DNA of 64,000 bases, taken from NCBI RefSeq assembly GCF_947242115.1, contig NC_074713.1, positions 8,681,001 to 8,745,000 of the forward strand, given 5' to 3'. The notes beneath the pieces were generated by a model. That model saw only the letters and a list, made by a program, of their open reading frames with translations, had not been told where the DNA came from and did not search any database. Source of the DNA: Biomphalaria glabrata. Lineage: Eukaryota > Mollusca > Gastropoda > Planorbidae. A program made the position numbers and the translations under genes. Of the stretch, positions 34,501 to 44,189 are shown one piece after another; the first letter of the stretch is position 1; every line of letters begins with the position of its first letter.

Positions 34501-37500
34501 TCGGAAGCGATCATAAACCCATAGAAATTACTATTGCCCTCTCAGAGGCCAGGGGTGTAGCCACTAAACGGCCCAAGAAATGGAGCTACCCTAAGGCTGA
34601 CTGGCCAGCATACGGGGCGGCTGTCGACTCCGCCCTGTCGAGTATCGCGATGGAGGAAGGGACAGTCGACACAAAATACGGCGAAATCACTGCAGCGATT
34701 TTGGGTGCGGCTAGGAAGCATATCCCGCGGACCTATCCCGGCATAAGGCATAGACCCGCCTGGTCCCGAGAATTAGATCGAATAGTCAGGGCCAGGAAAC
34801 GGGCGAGGCGCAGAGCACAAAAGAAGGGGACTCCCGAATGCCGCAGGGAGTTTAACGCATTATGCCGGAAGGCCAGCGAGGTGGCCCAACGTGTACGGGC
34901 GGACCACTGGAGGGATGCCTGTGCCGGGCTGGATCTTCGGGATACTTCCAAAGCCTGGCGTCTTCTTCGCAATCTTGAGGCCAAAGATTCGGCGCGTACA
35001 GCCACCCCATTATTGTCACCCAGTGGGGATCGAGTGGCAAAAGATCAAAAAATGGCCGACTTGCTTAACAAATATTTCGCTTCGATAAGCAAGTCCGAAA
35101 AGAAGTCTGCCACGTCTATAGCCCTCAACAAGGAGCGTAAGAGACTCGAGAGGGAGTCGGATGGGTTGGAAGACCTGGACACGTGCAATGCGCCCTTCTG
35201 CCGTGCTGAGCTGGACAGAGCGATAGCTAAGTGTAAAAACAGAAAGGCTCTGGGGCCAGACAAGGTTACTCCTGAGATGGTAAAACACCTCGGGGGTATT
35301 GCGAAAGACAAACTCCTCGAGTTTGCGAATCGGACCTGGGTAGAGTCCAGACTACCCAGGGCCTGGCGCTGTGCTACCATTGTTCCAATACTAAAAAAGG
35401 GCAAAGACGCGACTAACGTGGAGTCCTACAGACCCATATCCCTGACCTCCACTATCGGCAAGATAGTAGAACGGATGGTCAGCGAGCGACTCGTGTGGAG
35501 CTTTGAGAGTGCCGGTATCCTAGCGCCAGAGCAGGCTAGCTTTAGGGCAGGCTTGAGCCCGATCGACCAGGTCACGATTTTCATGCAGGAGGTGGCCGAC
35601 GGGTTCCAGAGGTCCGAGAGCACATACGCAGTTTTTATTGACCTAAAACAGGCATATGACCGGGTGTGGAAGCAAGGCCTCTATCTTAAACTTAGAGCCA
35701 TGGGCGTACGCGGGCGGACCTACAACTGGATAAAAAGGTCGGAACAAACAACAATAGCGCAGTGGCGTACGGGACACTGCCCCATAGGTGCGTATTTCGC
35801 CCGGTTCCGGCCAAATTTTGATGCCCGTTGCCGACACTGCGGGGAATCAGAAGAGACGGTGGCGCACGTCTTGCAAGAGTGTCCGCAGCTCCGCGAGCTG
35901 CGGGAGGACGTATCTAGTGGTTTACTAAATTTGTATGGAAGCTACGAGGCACTACGCCAAACAGCAGAGTTCCTTACCATGGCACTACGGGAGACCTAGG
36001 TCTCCCTGCCTTGTCATCAATTGGAGTTCATCTCAGATTACTGACTATAGACATAGGCTAGAGATAGTAGGTTACTGACTATAGACATAGGCTAGAGATA
36101 AGTAGGTTACTGACTATAGACATAGGATAGAGATTAGTAGGTTACTGACTATAGACATAGGCTAGTGATTAGTAGGTTTATTACTTTAAAAAAAAAAAAA
36201 AAGAACAAGATGAGAAAAAAACAAAATTATTTCTAACATTGTCAATATTGTGTTGTTTGACTTCCAGGCTGCCCATTGTGAAAATGTTGAATGTAAAGCA
36301 AAGTTTGACATCCTGAACAGAAAGGTAAGGTCTACTGTGTTCCAGGTCTAAACTTCATGCAGCTTAAAATGTGTATGTGCTCTTTAAGTTCAGTGTATTG
36401 TTGAGCTAAGCTGACACATGTTACCTTTGTAGAACAAAGACAGTTGATTGAATTTGTAGGAGTGGAAAAGGTTATAAAAGAAAAATGTAAATTTCATTGT
36501 AACATGAAACAAAAAATTGCTGTTGAAAATAAACAATAAATGATAAGAATCAGTGTCCTATAAACTATTCAGATAATATTAAATATTCATGATTTCTGCC
36601 TCTTTAAATGTAAAATAGTTTAAAACCTCTGACTGACACTACATATATAACCCTGTAATCTCTGTATTGTCTGAACTAGTTGTACACAATTCTTCCAGCA
36701 GTTTTTCTCATACGTTCATTCTTAACCTTTCTTGGTTGAAAAGGAAGAGAAAGTGATGTGAAGATATGAGCTTGTGACATAATGGAACATAAAGAAAAAT
36801 GTAAGAAAATGAATAGAGTTGGAGAGATTTTTAAATAGACAAAACAAACAATGTCAAAGATGCCATATTATCATCACCATCAAACTCCATTTGAATGAGG
36901 CCTTGAGAGGACACCATATAGAAAAATCACTGTTTGCCAAATAATAATAAAAATTACTTTTGAGCTACTAAAAAAAGTGCTTGAAAATTTGATTGTACAG
37001 TACTGAAAAGTGAATGAAAATTATTCTATGTTTTATTAAAATACTTTCCTTATCACTACTTCCATGTTCCATTCATCAAATACAGCTATACTTGCAATTT
37101 ATGGATCTGCCTCCTTCTATGAAAATCTCCAATACATCTTTTACTGATGTGATTTTATAGTCCACCTTGACTTTCTTGCATCATAATGTTCACATTTCAC
37201 ACCATCATTTAAAACAGGCCTACTACAAGATGTCAAAATGGAACACGTAGGATCTAGCAATGATCTAGCCGGAACATACATGTTCTTCTGCCTGAAATAT
37301 CTCTCAGAATTAAGTATCGACTTGCCTTTTTAATTTAACTTTATTTGACCTGCACTCTTCTTACTAGTAGAAATAATACATTGTAGATGTCAGGAAAATG
37401 TATTTCTGAAACTTGGAATGCAGGAAAACCATTTGACTTCCACTTTAGAAGTTTATAACTGGCCTAATGGGAGGGGGGGGGGTCATTTTTTTGTGTAGAG

Positions 37501-39917
37501 CTGGCGTGACAATTGAAATTTTGAGAAACCTTGTGCTATGGAATAGATTCATTTTTTGTAGCTGCTATTTAATGTGGCCATCACAATGAACATTAATGAG
37601 TTGCAAAGATTATCTCACTAGAATGATATATCTGTTCGCAGAGAAAGATGCTTTGGATATTAAAATTTAAAGCTATTTTTAATATTATTTTCTTAAGCAC
37701 CACTGTCGTCGCTGTGGAAAATGCTTATGCAACAACTGCTGCAACAGCCAGATCATTTTGCCCCGTATGAGTTTCATAGACCCTGTGAGACACTGCAAAT
37801 CTTGCTACACCATTACCAAAAAAGAAAATGAGTTTTTTGACAAGCATTTAAAAACACTCATTACAGGTTTGTGTTTTTATTTGTTATAGAAATTTGTAAT
37901 CATAATAAAATGTTAAAGTGATTCTTTACATTAACTGATAATACACCTATTGTTGAACATTTAGTATACCAGTAGTGCCCTGTTTAAAAAAGAACCATTT
38001 CATTTGGACAATGTTTATATCACAGGAGGACACTTCAGAATGCATGCAGATGACAACACTGAGCTTCTCACAACAAATGCATTTACATGTTCCTTGTCAC
38101 CAGACCATAGGTAAGCTTGCCATTAAGCCACATATCTAATATATAAATCAGAAAGTAAGGCGTATGTATATATGTATGAATATCCTGAATAAAAGTAAAA
38201 ATTGTTTGACTTATTTTGATAAAACTTGGCATAAGAGTTTCTTAGATCATGGCAGAGACCATAGTGCATGTTTAATGTCCCTCTCTCAACCTAAAAATAT
38301 ACAAAAGTAAAAAAAAGTAAACTCATTAACGAATCAAGTAAACCTGTTTTCACATTATATATGATATGAATATGTCACGGGTAAGCCCTTTTTTCTTACT
38401 CTACTTTTATTTTCGTGTCAAAATTTTTTAAAATGTGAAGGGAACATCCTCCAAGTTTGACATTGATCTAAATTCAATCCAGTAGATCAGTAATACCCAA
38501 AGTAGCCTCAGGCCGCGGGTCATATTTGGCTAGTTCCTTATATTATTTAAATTGAAGCTGCTTTAATAAGGCTTGTCTTTTGAATTCGAAGATTAAGACG
38601 AGTGCAGTATTTTATGTGAGTCCTTAATGTGATTTACATATTTTCCAAAAATCCAGCTCAGACACAATTGTTGTGTCATTGGTCAGTTTAAGCTCTCTTT
38701 CACTGCCACTGAGAAAATAGATCCAACTAACTGAAGAGCGACTCTGTGTGACTTGATACAAAAATATACAAGTGGCGATATATATGTTATGCTGAATGCT
38801 ATTGAAATTAACATCTACATTCAAGCTTTAAACCAATAAAGGTTGGTTTTTTTTTTTTTGCTTGATAGATATCTCCAATTTGAAGGTGATTTGGAAAATT
38901 TGGACAAGATCTATATCAACAAAATAGAATCTGTACAGATTGCTTCAGCTACAATAGACTCTCAAGGTTAGTTGTTCTTTGAAACTTACTCAAGAGGCTT
39001 TCTTGGACAGTCTTTTTTTTTTTTTGAGCTTCAAAAGCATTAAAGTTGTTGAATATAACTGTAAGGTCAAGGTTAGGGTTCTAGCAGATTTTTATTGAAA
39101 TAGCAATAATTGGAAAGCAAACAATAAGACACATGGGAAGGATATTGAGCCATGGCTCAAGACTATAATAGTGGTCCCCCTCCACTTGAGTCTGACTAAC
39201 ATCAAATAGAGTCATAACGTAAGTATCAGTAGATTTAGATAAAGGCATTTTATTTTATGTACCACCTTTTACAAGACTTAGTGTCATGACAGGAGGCGCA
39301 GTGGCTGAGCGGTAAAGCACTTGGCTTCCGAACCGTGAGCCCAGGGTTCGAATCCTGGGGAAGACTGGGATTTTTAATTTCAGGACCTTTGGGCGCCTCT
39401 GTATCCACCCAGTAAAGTAAAGGCGGTTGGTCATTGTGTGTCGCATGGTCTGAAAAGGGGAACTTTACTTACTTATTTCATGCTCTAATGACATCAGTTC
39501 TAAAGAAAAGGAAAAAAATTAGCCTGAAATTTTTACATGGTTAAAGAGGGGCTTAAAATCACAGTAATGCCTTTCTCTCACCATATAACATTTTTTTTTG
39601 ACTAGGCAATAGAGTTGCATCTGGGATTGCTATCCGGTACATTAATGCATCAGGTAACAGTGTACTCTTGAAAATGGAAGTTGAAAGAGGCACATTCTGT
39701 AATCAAAGCATGAGCTGGATAACTGCTATGCACAAGGTAACCATTTCTTTCTTTTTTTTTTTTTAATAAATGCTACATTTTAAAGTTGGTTTAAACTTTG
39801 AGGGAATCATTGTATTGAATACTTTGTTCAATTATATTTTTATTTTATTTTACATTTTTAAATTTCTAACAGGCTTTCACTCTGATCAGTGATTCCAGTA
39901 AGACTGGTGCTACATGA
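30269..39917 (+). CDS. ZFYVE21: Zinc finger FYVE domain-containing protein 21
   Basis: Seven exons: 30,269-30,382; 36,268-36,324; 37,698-37,866; 38,026-38,110; 38,869-38,966; 39,606-39,736; 39,873-39,917. All have GT/AG borders and matching phases, giving 699 nt = 232 aa plus stop (the human protein is 234 aa). The N-terminus (MATSDKRLVKSKSGMRML, then FDPRLASPF and EEPPW) aligns with the vertebrate start. The FYVE finger spans residues ~40-95 with RKHHCRRCGKCLCNNCC and DPVRHCKSC. The C-terminal half (YLQFEGDLENLDKIYINKIE ... SWITAMHK) is the PH-like domain. The family binds PtdIns3P on early endosomes and acts in focal-adhesion turnover and endosomal signalling. Odd points: the first zinc pair is C-x4-C rather than C-x2-C, and the WxxD motif is W-S-E-E. 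Intron 1 is 5.9 kb and stuffed with transposons; the other introns are short. Start chosen because the homology runs to this ATG. Confidence 0.94.
30440..30800. repeat. CTAG/AGATCT-rich low-complexity island
   Basis: Dense runs of TAGTCACTAG, CTAGACTCTAGAC, TCTAGATCTAG type words, many palindromic, at the start of ZFYVE21 intron 1. Similar islands occur near 25,870-25,990, 27,310-27,420, 29,590-29,720 and 45,890-46,330. Confidence 0.6.
30861..31834. mobile_element. 974-bp TTAA-flanked DNA element, non-autonomous
   Basis: Ends are imperfect inverted repeats: AGGGAAACTCCGATGGTTTT at the left and AAAACCATCAGAGTTTCCCT at the right, one mismatch in 20. Each is bordered by TTAA (30,857-30,860 and 31,835-31,838). 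TTAA duplications mark piggyBac and Kolobok superfamilies, and the AGGG-type terminus is closer to my memory of Kolobok. There is no transposase ORF. Inside are a CRE-like palindrome TGACGTCA (31,077-31,084), a (CT)n(TA)n tract at about 31,472-31,512 and many T-runs. It sits in ZFYVE21 intron 1. Confidence 0.75.
32130..32765 (+). mobile_element. CR1/L2/Rex-like LINE 3' fragment
   Basis: The plus strand reads YLGVIINVKLSWNPHIDEII, KTLGFIKRNLYKSNK, YYLTLVRPMLEYASSVWDPS, NRAVRFITNEY, then IFTSVIREWNGLPELA. These are the post-catalytic RT and C-terminal signatures of CR1-like elements (LGFI-RNL, LVRP-LEYAS-VWDP, RAVRFI, WN-LP). A few stops interrupt it; upstream parts are missing. Confidence 0.8.
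32905..33022. repeat. 35-bp minisatellite, left part
   Basis: Unit GGTTACTGACTATAGACATA + GGCTAGAGATTAGTA, about 3 copies, ending at the junction with the LINE. It continues on the far side of the LINE at 36,035. The last 14 bp (AGATTACTGACTAT) are the target duplication. Confidence 0.9.
33023..33097 (+). ncRNA. HDV-like self-cleaving ribozyme at LINE 5' end
   Basis: All elements of the HDV double pseudoknot can be drawn. P1: 33,023-33,029 with 33,053-33,059 (7 Watson-Crick pairs). J1/2: TT. P2: 33,032-33,039 (CCAGTACC) with 33,090-33,097 (GGTACTGG), 8 pairs. P3: 33,040-33,042 (ACC) with 33,050-33,052 (GGT). L3: TCATCGT, close to the HDV TCCTCGC. P1.1: TG at 33,060-33,061 with CA at 33,044-33,045. 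P4: CCGCTC 33,068-33,073 with GAGTGG 33,079-33,084 (one G-T). J4/2: CCAAG 33,085-33,089, with C33,085 in the place of catalytic C75/76. The 5' nucleotide of P1 is exactly the first base after the target duplication. Such ribozymes process 5' ends of R2, Baggins-like and RTE LINEs. Unusual: the first base is C (pairing with G) instead of the usual G in a G-U wobble. Confidence 0.85.
33622..33906 (+). CDS. LINE ORF1, short basic protein with PIP-box
   Basis: A 94-aa, strongly basic, low-complexity protein without zinc knuckles or coiled coil. Residues 65-72 read QATLHSFF, an exact match to the canonical PCNA-interacting motif (Q-x-x-L-x-x-F-F), followed by the basic PRK. PCNA binding has been shown for L1 ORF2p through a PIP box, so a sliding-clamp link at target-primed reverse transcription is plausible here. 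That it is carried on ORF1 is my observation. ORF1 ends at TAA 33,904-33,906 and overlaps the open frame of ORF2 by 16 nt in the -1 register. It could be the N-terminal part of a frameshifted fusion. The ATG at 33,622 is the first in frame. Confidence 0.7.
   Translation: MNNTRQTRKPGYEQTQTGSVARVAGGRPDNEKSSTTRPVVPIRRNLSNHEKSAKVPLSRTKPSSQATLHSFFPRKNGSQGVASQPHQPGDHLAR
33891..35999 (+). CDS. LINE ORF2: AP endonuclease-partial RT-zinc knuckle
   Basis: The frame opens after TGA 33,888-33,890; the first ATG is 33,975 (674 aa). The 28 codons before that ATG already encode the endonuclease start (VLQLNICGLVPKI), so initiation is not simple. Numbering from the ATG: endonuclease residues 1-190 with E10 (LLQET), GDLN 102-105, RPD 154-156 and SDH 178-180, all catalytic positions kept. 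RT N-terminal part ~420-585 with ALGPDKVTPEM, YRPISLTSTIGKIVERM, SFRAGLSPIDQ and motif A FIDLKQAYD (D556). At about residue 588 the text jumps to RTGHCPIGAYFARF and a C-terminal C-x2-C-x8-H-x4-C knuckle (C619, C622, H631, C636). RT motif C (FADD), thumb and RNase H are missing, about 2 kb judged by the sister copy, yet the join is in frame. It may still nick DNA but cannot copy RNA. Confidence 0.88.
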   Translation, partial: SLSQIKVLQLNICGLVPKILELTKLLHEMAIDIALLQETLVGKKRSSHISGYTAYKCKCDECRGVITYVRNGMTVSQNPGPQSGRTDAISLDIFIAGRKLTVINCYNPPKHELAINLGNKNILTKTLLAGDLNAKSPAWGNDATDSSGQKVHEILNTTNLFCLQNKHSPPTLLHTGNGSLSRPDLTLISADLEGKTTIKVLEDVGSDHKPIEITIALSEARGVATKRPKKWSYPKADWPAYGAAVDSALSSIAMEEGTVDTKYGEITAAILGAARKHIPRTYPGIRHRPAWSRELDRIVRARKRARRRAQKKGTPECRREFNALCRKASEVAQRVRADHWRDACAGLDLRDTSKAWRLLRNLEAKDSARTATPLLSPSGDRVAKDQKMADLLNKYFASISKSEKKSATSIALNKERKRLERESDGLEDLDTCNAPFCRAELDRAIAKCKNRKALGPDKVTPEMVKHLGGIAKDKLLEFANRTWVESRLPRAWRCATIVPILKKGKDATNVESYRPISLTSTIGKIVERMVSERLVWSFESAGILAPEQASFRAGLSPIDQVTIFMQEVADGFQRSESTYAVFIDLKQAYDRVWKQGLYLKLRAMGVRGRTYNWIKRSEQTTIAQWRTGHCPIGAYFARFRPNFDARCRHCGESEETVAHVLQECPQLRELREDVSSGLLNLYGSYEALRQTAEFLTMALRET
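36035..36180. repeat. 35-bp minisatellite, right part
   Basis: About four more units of GACTATAGACATAGGCTAGA type, continuous with the array at 32,905-33,022 once the LINE is removed. The first 14 bp are the second copy of the target duplication. Confidence 0.9.
38140..38470. repeat. Probable interspersed repeat in ZFYVE21 intron 4
   Basis: Text such as TTGACTTATTTTGATAAAAC, TTGGCATAAGAGTTTCTTAG and GTCCCTCTCTCAACC looks like a dispersed element body. I cannot assign a class from a single copy. Confidence 0.3.
38565..38700 (-). mobile_element. LINE tail fragment in ZFYVE21 intron 4
   Basis: ATAAGGCTTGTCTTTTGAAT, TTCGAAGATTAAGACGAGTG, CAGTATTTTATGTG and GATTTACATATTTTCC match, base for base in order, the 3' end of the LINE at 26,010-26,090 (AAGGCTAATCTTTGAGTCCG...CTACATATTTTGCC). 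A short, diverged 3' fragment. Confidence 0.55.
39290..39475 (+). mobile_element. SINE family 1, best-preserved tRNA-like head
   Basis: GGCGCAGTGGCTGAGCGGTA (A-box-like TGGCTGAGCGG), GCACTTGGCTTCCGAACC and GGGTTCGAATCCTGG (B box), then the family body AAGACTGGGATTTTTAATTT, GGGCGCCTCTGTATCCACCC and a shortened tail GGTCTGAAAAGGGGAACTTT. It lies in ZFYVE21 intron 5. The internal gap relative to other copies marks a deletion. Confidence 0.75.
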
Positions 39918-42900
39918 TAGGTATGAACCCCTTAATTCAGGTTTGCTTCATAATCAACATACACTTGGGCCAGTTGGAGATTGGGACTCCTTGTTACTTA
40001 CTTTGGTTATTTCACTATTTGTTGAAATGTTTTTTATGTTTTATTAGCATGCCAAAGTTAAACACTAGTTTTTGATTAATTCATTCAAATTATTCTGCAC
40101 AATATATTTTAAAAAATCCAGTTAAAATGCCAATATTACTAACCTTCATTCATAATGTCATGGCCACAATTTCCCTTATAGATTATATGCTAAAACATTT
40201 AAACTTGCCATGTTGACATGCTTTCAAGATTAAACCTCATCCTATAGAACTCTTATGGGCATAGGTTGAAAACAGTCACTATCCAGTGGTGAATCAATTT
40301 AGTATAATGATAAAGAACACACTGTTCTTACAGTTTTCAACAGATAAGTGAGCCACCTTTTCATGGTCTGTTTTGGCCTGCTTGTTTTTCTCAAGTGTTC
40401 CATTCAAGTGCCTGAAATTCTTCTTTCAATAAAAAAAATTCTTGACCGCAATCATAGAATTACATACAGGTCTACATGGACCTAAAGGCTGTCAACACAA
40501 CAGTGTATATATGTATATTTTTATTATCTTGTAACTAATTGTCATCAAATTATTCATAAGTATTTTTTGAGAACTGTATGCTCAAATCATCACAGACTTT
40601 TGAAATTGTCCTTGCTTAATGTTGTTCTATCCATCAAAAAAATGTCCTTACTTTATGTAGCTGGCTCCCAGCTTGATCTTCTCTGGTTGTTTGAGAAGAA
40701 ACTTAATATGATTTTTTTTCCCGTCGAGAACCTTTGCTCTGCAACCTGGTTCAAAATTATTGTTCTAGTTTCACAGATGTAGAACTGTTTTGTTTACTTA
40801 ATAATTTTTCCATTACTAATGTGATTCAAATAAAGCCATATTATTTATTGAAAATTTATGACTGTTCTGGAATTAAAATTACTTTATATGTATCTTATAA
40901 TATTTTTGTTCCACTTATTATATTAGAAAGGTTTAATTGTACACTTTTTTTTTCATGCGAAAGATCTATAACTATTCAATTTTTTTATAATAATATTTTG
41001 GCATCTATTTTTTTTTATTGTTTATATTTTTTAGGACATCCCAGCCATTTTTCTTCCCTGTAAGCCTTTTTTTCATTTTGTTTTCTTACCATTTACTTTT
41101 AACAATGAGTAATACTTTTTTTTTTCATATTAATATTTATTATCTTTTACATCAAAGTAAAATGTTTTTTTTAAGTCATTTCTTTATAATAAATTACTAT
41201 TTCTATTTTTTTTTCTAAGAAAACTTTTATCAATGTTTAGGTAATATCTGGATTTATTATCTTTTGTACTACAACTACTAATACCTAATGATTTATGAAA
41301 GAGTATTGGAGCAAGAGATTTTTTCCAGTCTTTTCTTTGAGCAATTTGAATTCTTATTTATTTACCAACGATACAATTTTCATCAAGTATGTCTGTCAAT
41401 AGTTATGCCAAGTTAAATAACATATGTTTGGTATTTGGGATCTAGTAGATTATTTCTTATAAATATCCAAAATTAAATATTTCAAGAAATTTGAATATGA
41501 CTGGATAAACATAAAAACTTACTAATTCTGATAGAATGGATAAAAGTATAGGCTGTTATCTAGCAAAACAGTTGCATTGTTTAATTACAATTTTGCTTCT
41601 CACTGATGGATTAAAATAAAACATTTTTATTTCTCATTCTACTTTTATGCTAATTCCATTTTTATCACAAACTTTAACTAGATATGTGGGAACTCACTCA
41701 AGTCTGCTTCTTGAAATGTAAATATTTCAATATTATGGGGGAAAAAATTGCTCCATGCCCAATCAAATTTTTGTTGTTGAATGTTTCTAAAGTTTCACAT
41801 AATAATAATCTTTATTATTCATATGGAAATAGCTCTTCAAAACAATGCCAACATTTTACAGTTCACTTAAATATTATTTTATTATTATTTTGTAATTTGT
41901 TAAACAGGTAGTTAAGAGAAATACATGTGAAGTAAATTGTTGAAAGCTTATACAACACAGACTCAAAATACTTACGCCCAAAGTATGACTTGCAACAATG
42001 TTATTCATAAATTATTGGCATCTGGTATAAAATATAAATTCATTTTGATATGGGTTTTTTTTCCCCCAGTATGTCTTTGATTGATTGTGTGTGCGCTTAT
42101 GAAACAAGTTTCTATGAATATGACACACAAGTTTTTAGCAGACATTTCTTTTCAACTTTTGAAATACATTTTCCTAGCCTGCGAGAAGAAAAACGATGTG
42201 CATGTACAACACATGTACATTTTTCGATCTTAAATGTTGTCAATATTCATTTGAAAAAATACACATACCGATAATTATAAATATATATTGTACAATTGTT
42301 TTTGAAGCACGTGTTATAATTGCTTTTGCTGACAAATTGGAGAGAGTGCATTTTGGAGAAAGTTTCCATCTTATTCAAAAGGCACTCAGCCAAAAACACT
42401 CAGTTGGCATCTAATCTCAAGTCTTCTTGGGGATTTGAACTTAAGCCCCCTCAGGTAGCATTTCAGTTTATGCCACTCAGCCATATTCTAGTCACATAGT
42501 TGTTTTTCTTTAGTGATAGAAATTATATGTCATAAGCTGTTTGTTTGATTTTTTTTTAATCTTTAAAAACTCTAGTAGAAAAAGAATCACATTAATAATG
42601 TATTCTAATTATGAAAAAAAAAGATTTAAAAATTATTTTTTTTTTTTGCTTCGCATCTGACTCCAAACATTTGTATTCAATTTACTGGGTATTTAAGATA
42701 TTTGGTCTCAATGTTACAGCTAATATCCTTCTTACTTGTTAAACTGTGATTTATAATTATCATTATTTCTGTATATATACATATATATATATATTATTAC
42801 TGGTATATGTTGTCATGCAATCATTTGTTATAACATTACTGAATCAAACGAAGAAAAAAAAACTTTTCAAATTAAAATTGTGGTTGTTTTTTGTTTTTTT

Positions 42901-43490
42901 GTGGGTTTTTTTTTACTGACGAGAATTAATTCCACTATTTTCTTTAATTTACTATAAAACTAACTTTGACCAAGTTATATCATGTATATTATGAATAATT
43001 TGTTATATGAGAACCATTAACTTTGTTATTGTGTTAAGGTATCTAAAAACTAAAGTAGTGTTTCTATATCAGTAGTGTAAAATATTATCTTTTCTGACTT
43101 CTATCATTTACACAAACTCCATTACCCTAGTGAAATATTATAAGATACATATAAATTAATATGATTAGATTGAACATGAGGATTATTAAGTTGATGGAAA
43201 TTGAGGAAATATTAATAGACCATGTGTCCAGTTTAAACTAAGAATGTCATTAAAACAAATGATAGTTCTATCTCCACAACATTTAGAAATCAGAATCTGA
43301 AAGATGTATCACTCAGTCACCATTGTTTGTTTTAGAGAAATGTGAATTAATGCCATAACTTGTTTGTTTTAGAGATATGTGGCTGAATGCCACAACTTTT
43401 TTGTTTAAGAGATATTTGGATTAATTAAAAATTCAACAACTTGTTTACTTGTTTTACAAATTTCACATGTTCCTTCAGAAATGAAGATTA
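39918..43490. other. ZFYVE21 3' flank and AT-rich intergenic DNA
   Basis: An AATAAA at 40,428-40,433 is a candidate poly(A) signal for ZFYVE21 (3' UTR ~0.5 kb). Beyond it, very AT-rich sequence with long T-runs and chance ORFs; no exon I can support. Confidence 0.4.
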
Positions 43491-43494
43491 TTAT

Positions 43495-43615
43495 TAAGTT
43501 CTAGCCCAAACCTCCTGAAGGATGATGTTCAGGGTTTGAACTCGGGACCATCAGGTGACATTCCGAAGCACATGTCACTGACCAGCACTCCATGAATGTA
43601 TTTGGCCATTAGTAA
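43495..43615 (-). mobile_element. Old SINE-like fragment
   Basis: The reverse complement contains GTCCCGAGTTCAAACCCTGA and TTCAGGAGGTTTGGGCTAGA, echoing the B box and the GGAGGTTTGGACTAGGAAGT segment of SINE family 2. Highly diverged. Confidence 0.4.
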
Positions 43616-43619
43616 ATTC

Positions 43620-44185
43620 TTTGTTGAAAATTGCTCTTATTTTTTACATTTCCGGAGGTGATATTTCAATAAATATCAAAGCATCTAAGGATGCATGTAA
43701 TAATAAAATAGTATATATAAAATATATATATATATGTATTCAGTATTGATTACATATTTGTGTACTAATACCATCACATAATCTTTTTTATTTCATTAAA
43801 TCAAAACATTTTGTAAGCCTTTATAAAACAGACATAGGAAATGTCAAAATAGTTTGTTTCGTATAAAGCTTTAAAAAATACAATCTTTTTTTATGTGTGT
43901 TCAGATTTGTGTTAGGTGTATAACATTAATAATATAGTAATGATAAGCCAATGTTTAAAATTTGTCAATTAGTTTTTATCAAAGTGCCTTAAATAACTAT
44001 TCGAATAGTGTTTGATAGTTGTTGTTTTTTTGTTTTGTTTTTTTGCATGCTAGTGATGAGATAAAAAAATAAATCACTACTTTTTATTTTTTTATTTTCT
44101 TGTTTTAAAGATTTTCAGTTTATTGGTAACATAATCAATCTACAAAAGTGATATATCTCTAGCCTGAGTTGTGACCTTAAATTGC
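43620..44185. other. No gene seen
   Basis: AT-rich sequence with TA microsatellite bits (~43,710-43,735). No coding signal. Confidence 0.35.
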
Positions 44186-44189
44186 AGTT

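Larger units (their letters stand above)
33023..36034 (+). mobile_element. LINE, full 5' end, internally deleted
   Basis: A 3,012-bp, GC-richer insertion bounded by perfect 14-bp target duplications (AGATTACTGACTAT at 33,009-33,022 and 36,035-36,048) within a 35-bp minisatellite. Order: HDV-like ribozyme (33,023-33,097), ~525-nt leader, ORF1 (33,622-33,906), ORF2 (frame open from 33,891; ends 35,999), and a 35-nt 3' UTR without a poly(A) tail. ORF2 keeps the AP endonuclease and the N-terminal RT but jumps from RT motif A straight to the C-terminal zinc knuckle, so it cannot reverse transcribe. The superfamily is I/Nimb/Loa-like, judged by the RNase H-bearing sister at 13.4-16.8 kb. The clean target duplication and open frames indicate a young insertion. 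Confidence 0.9.
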
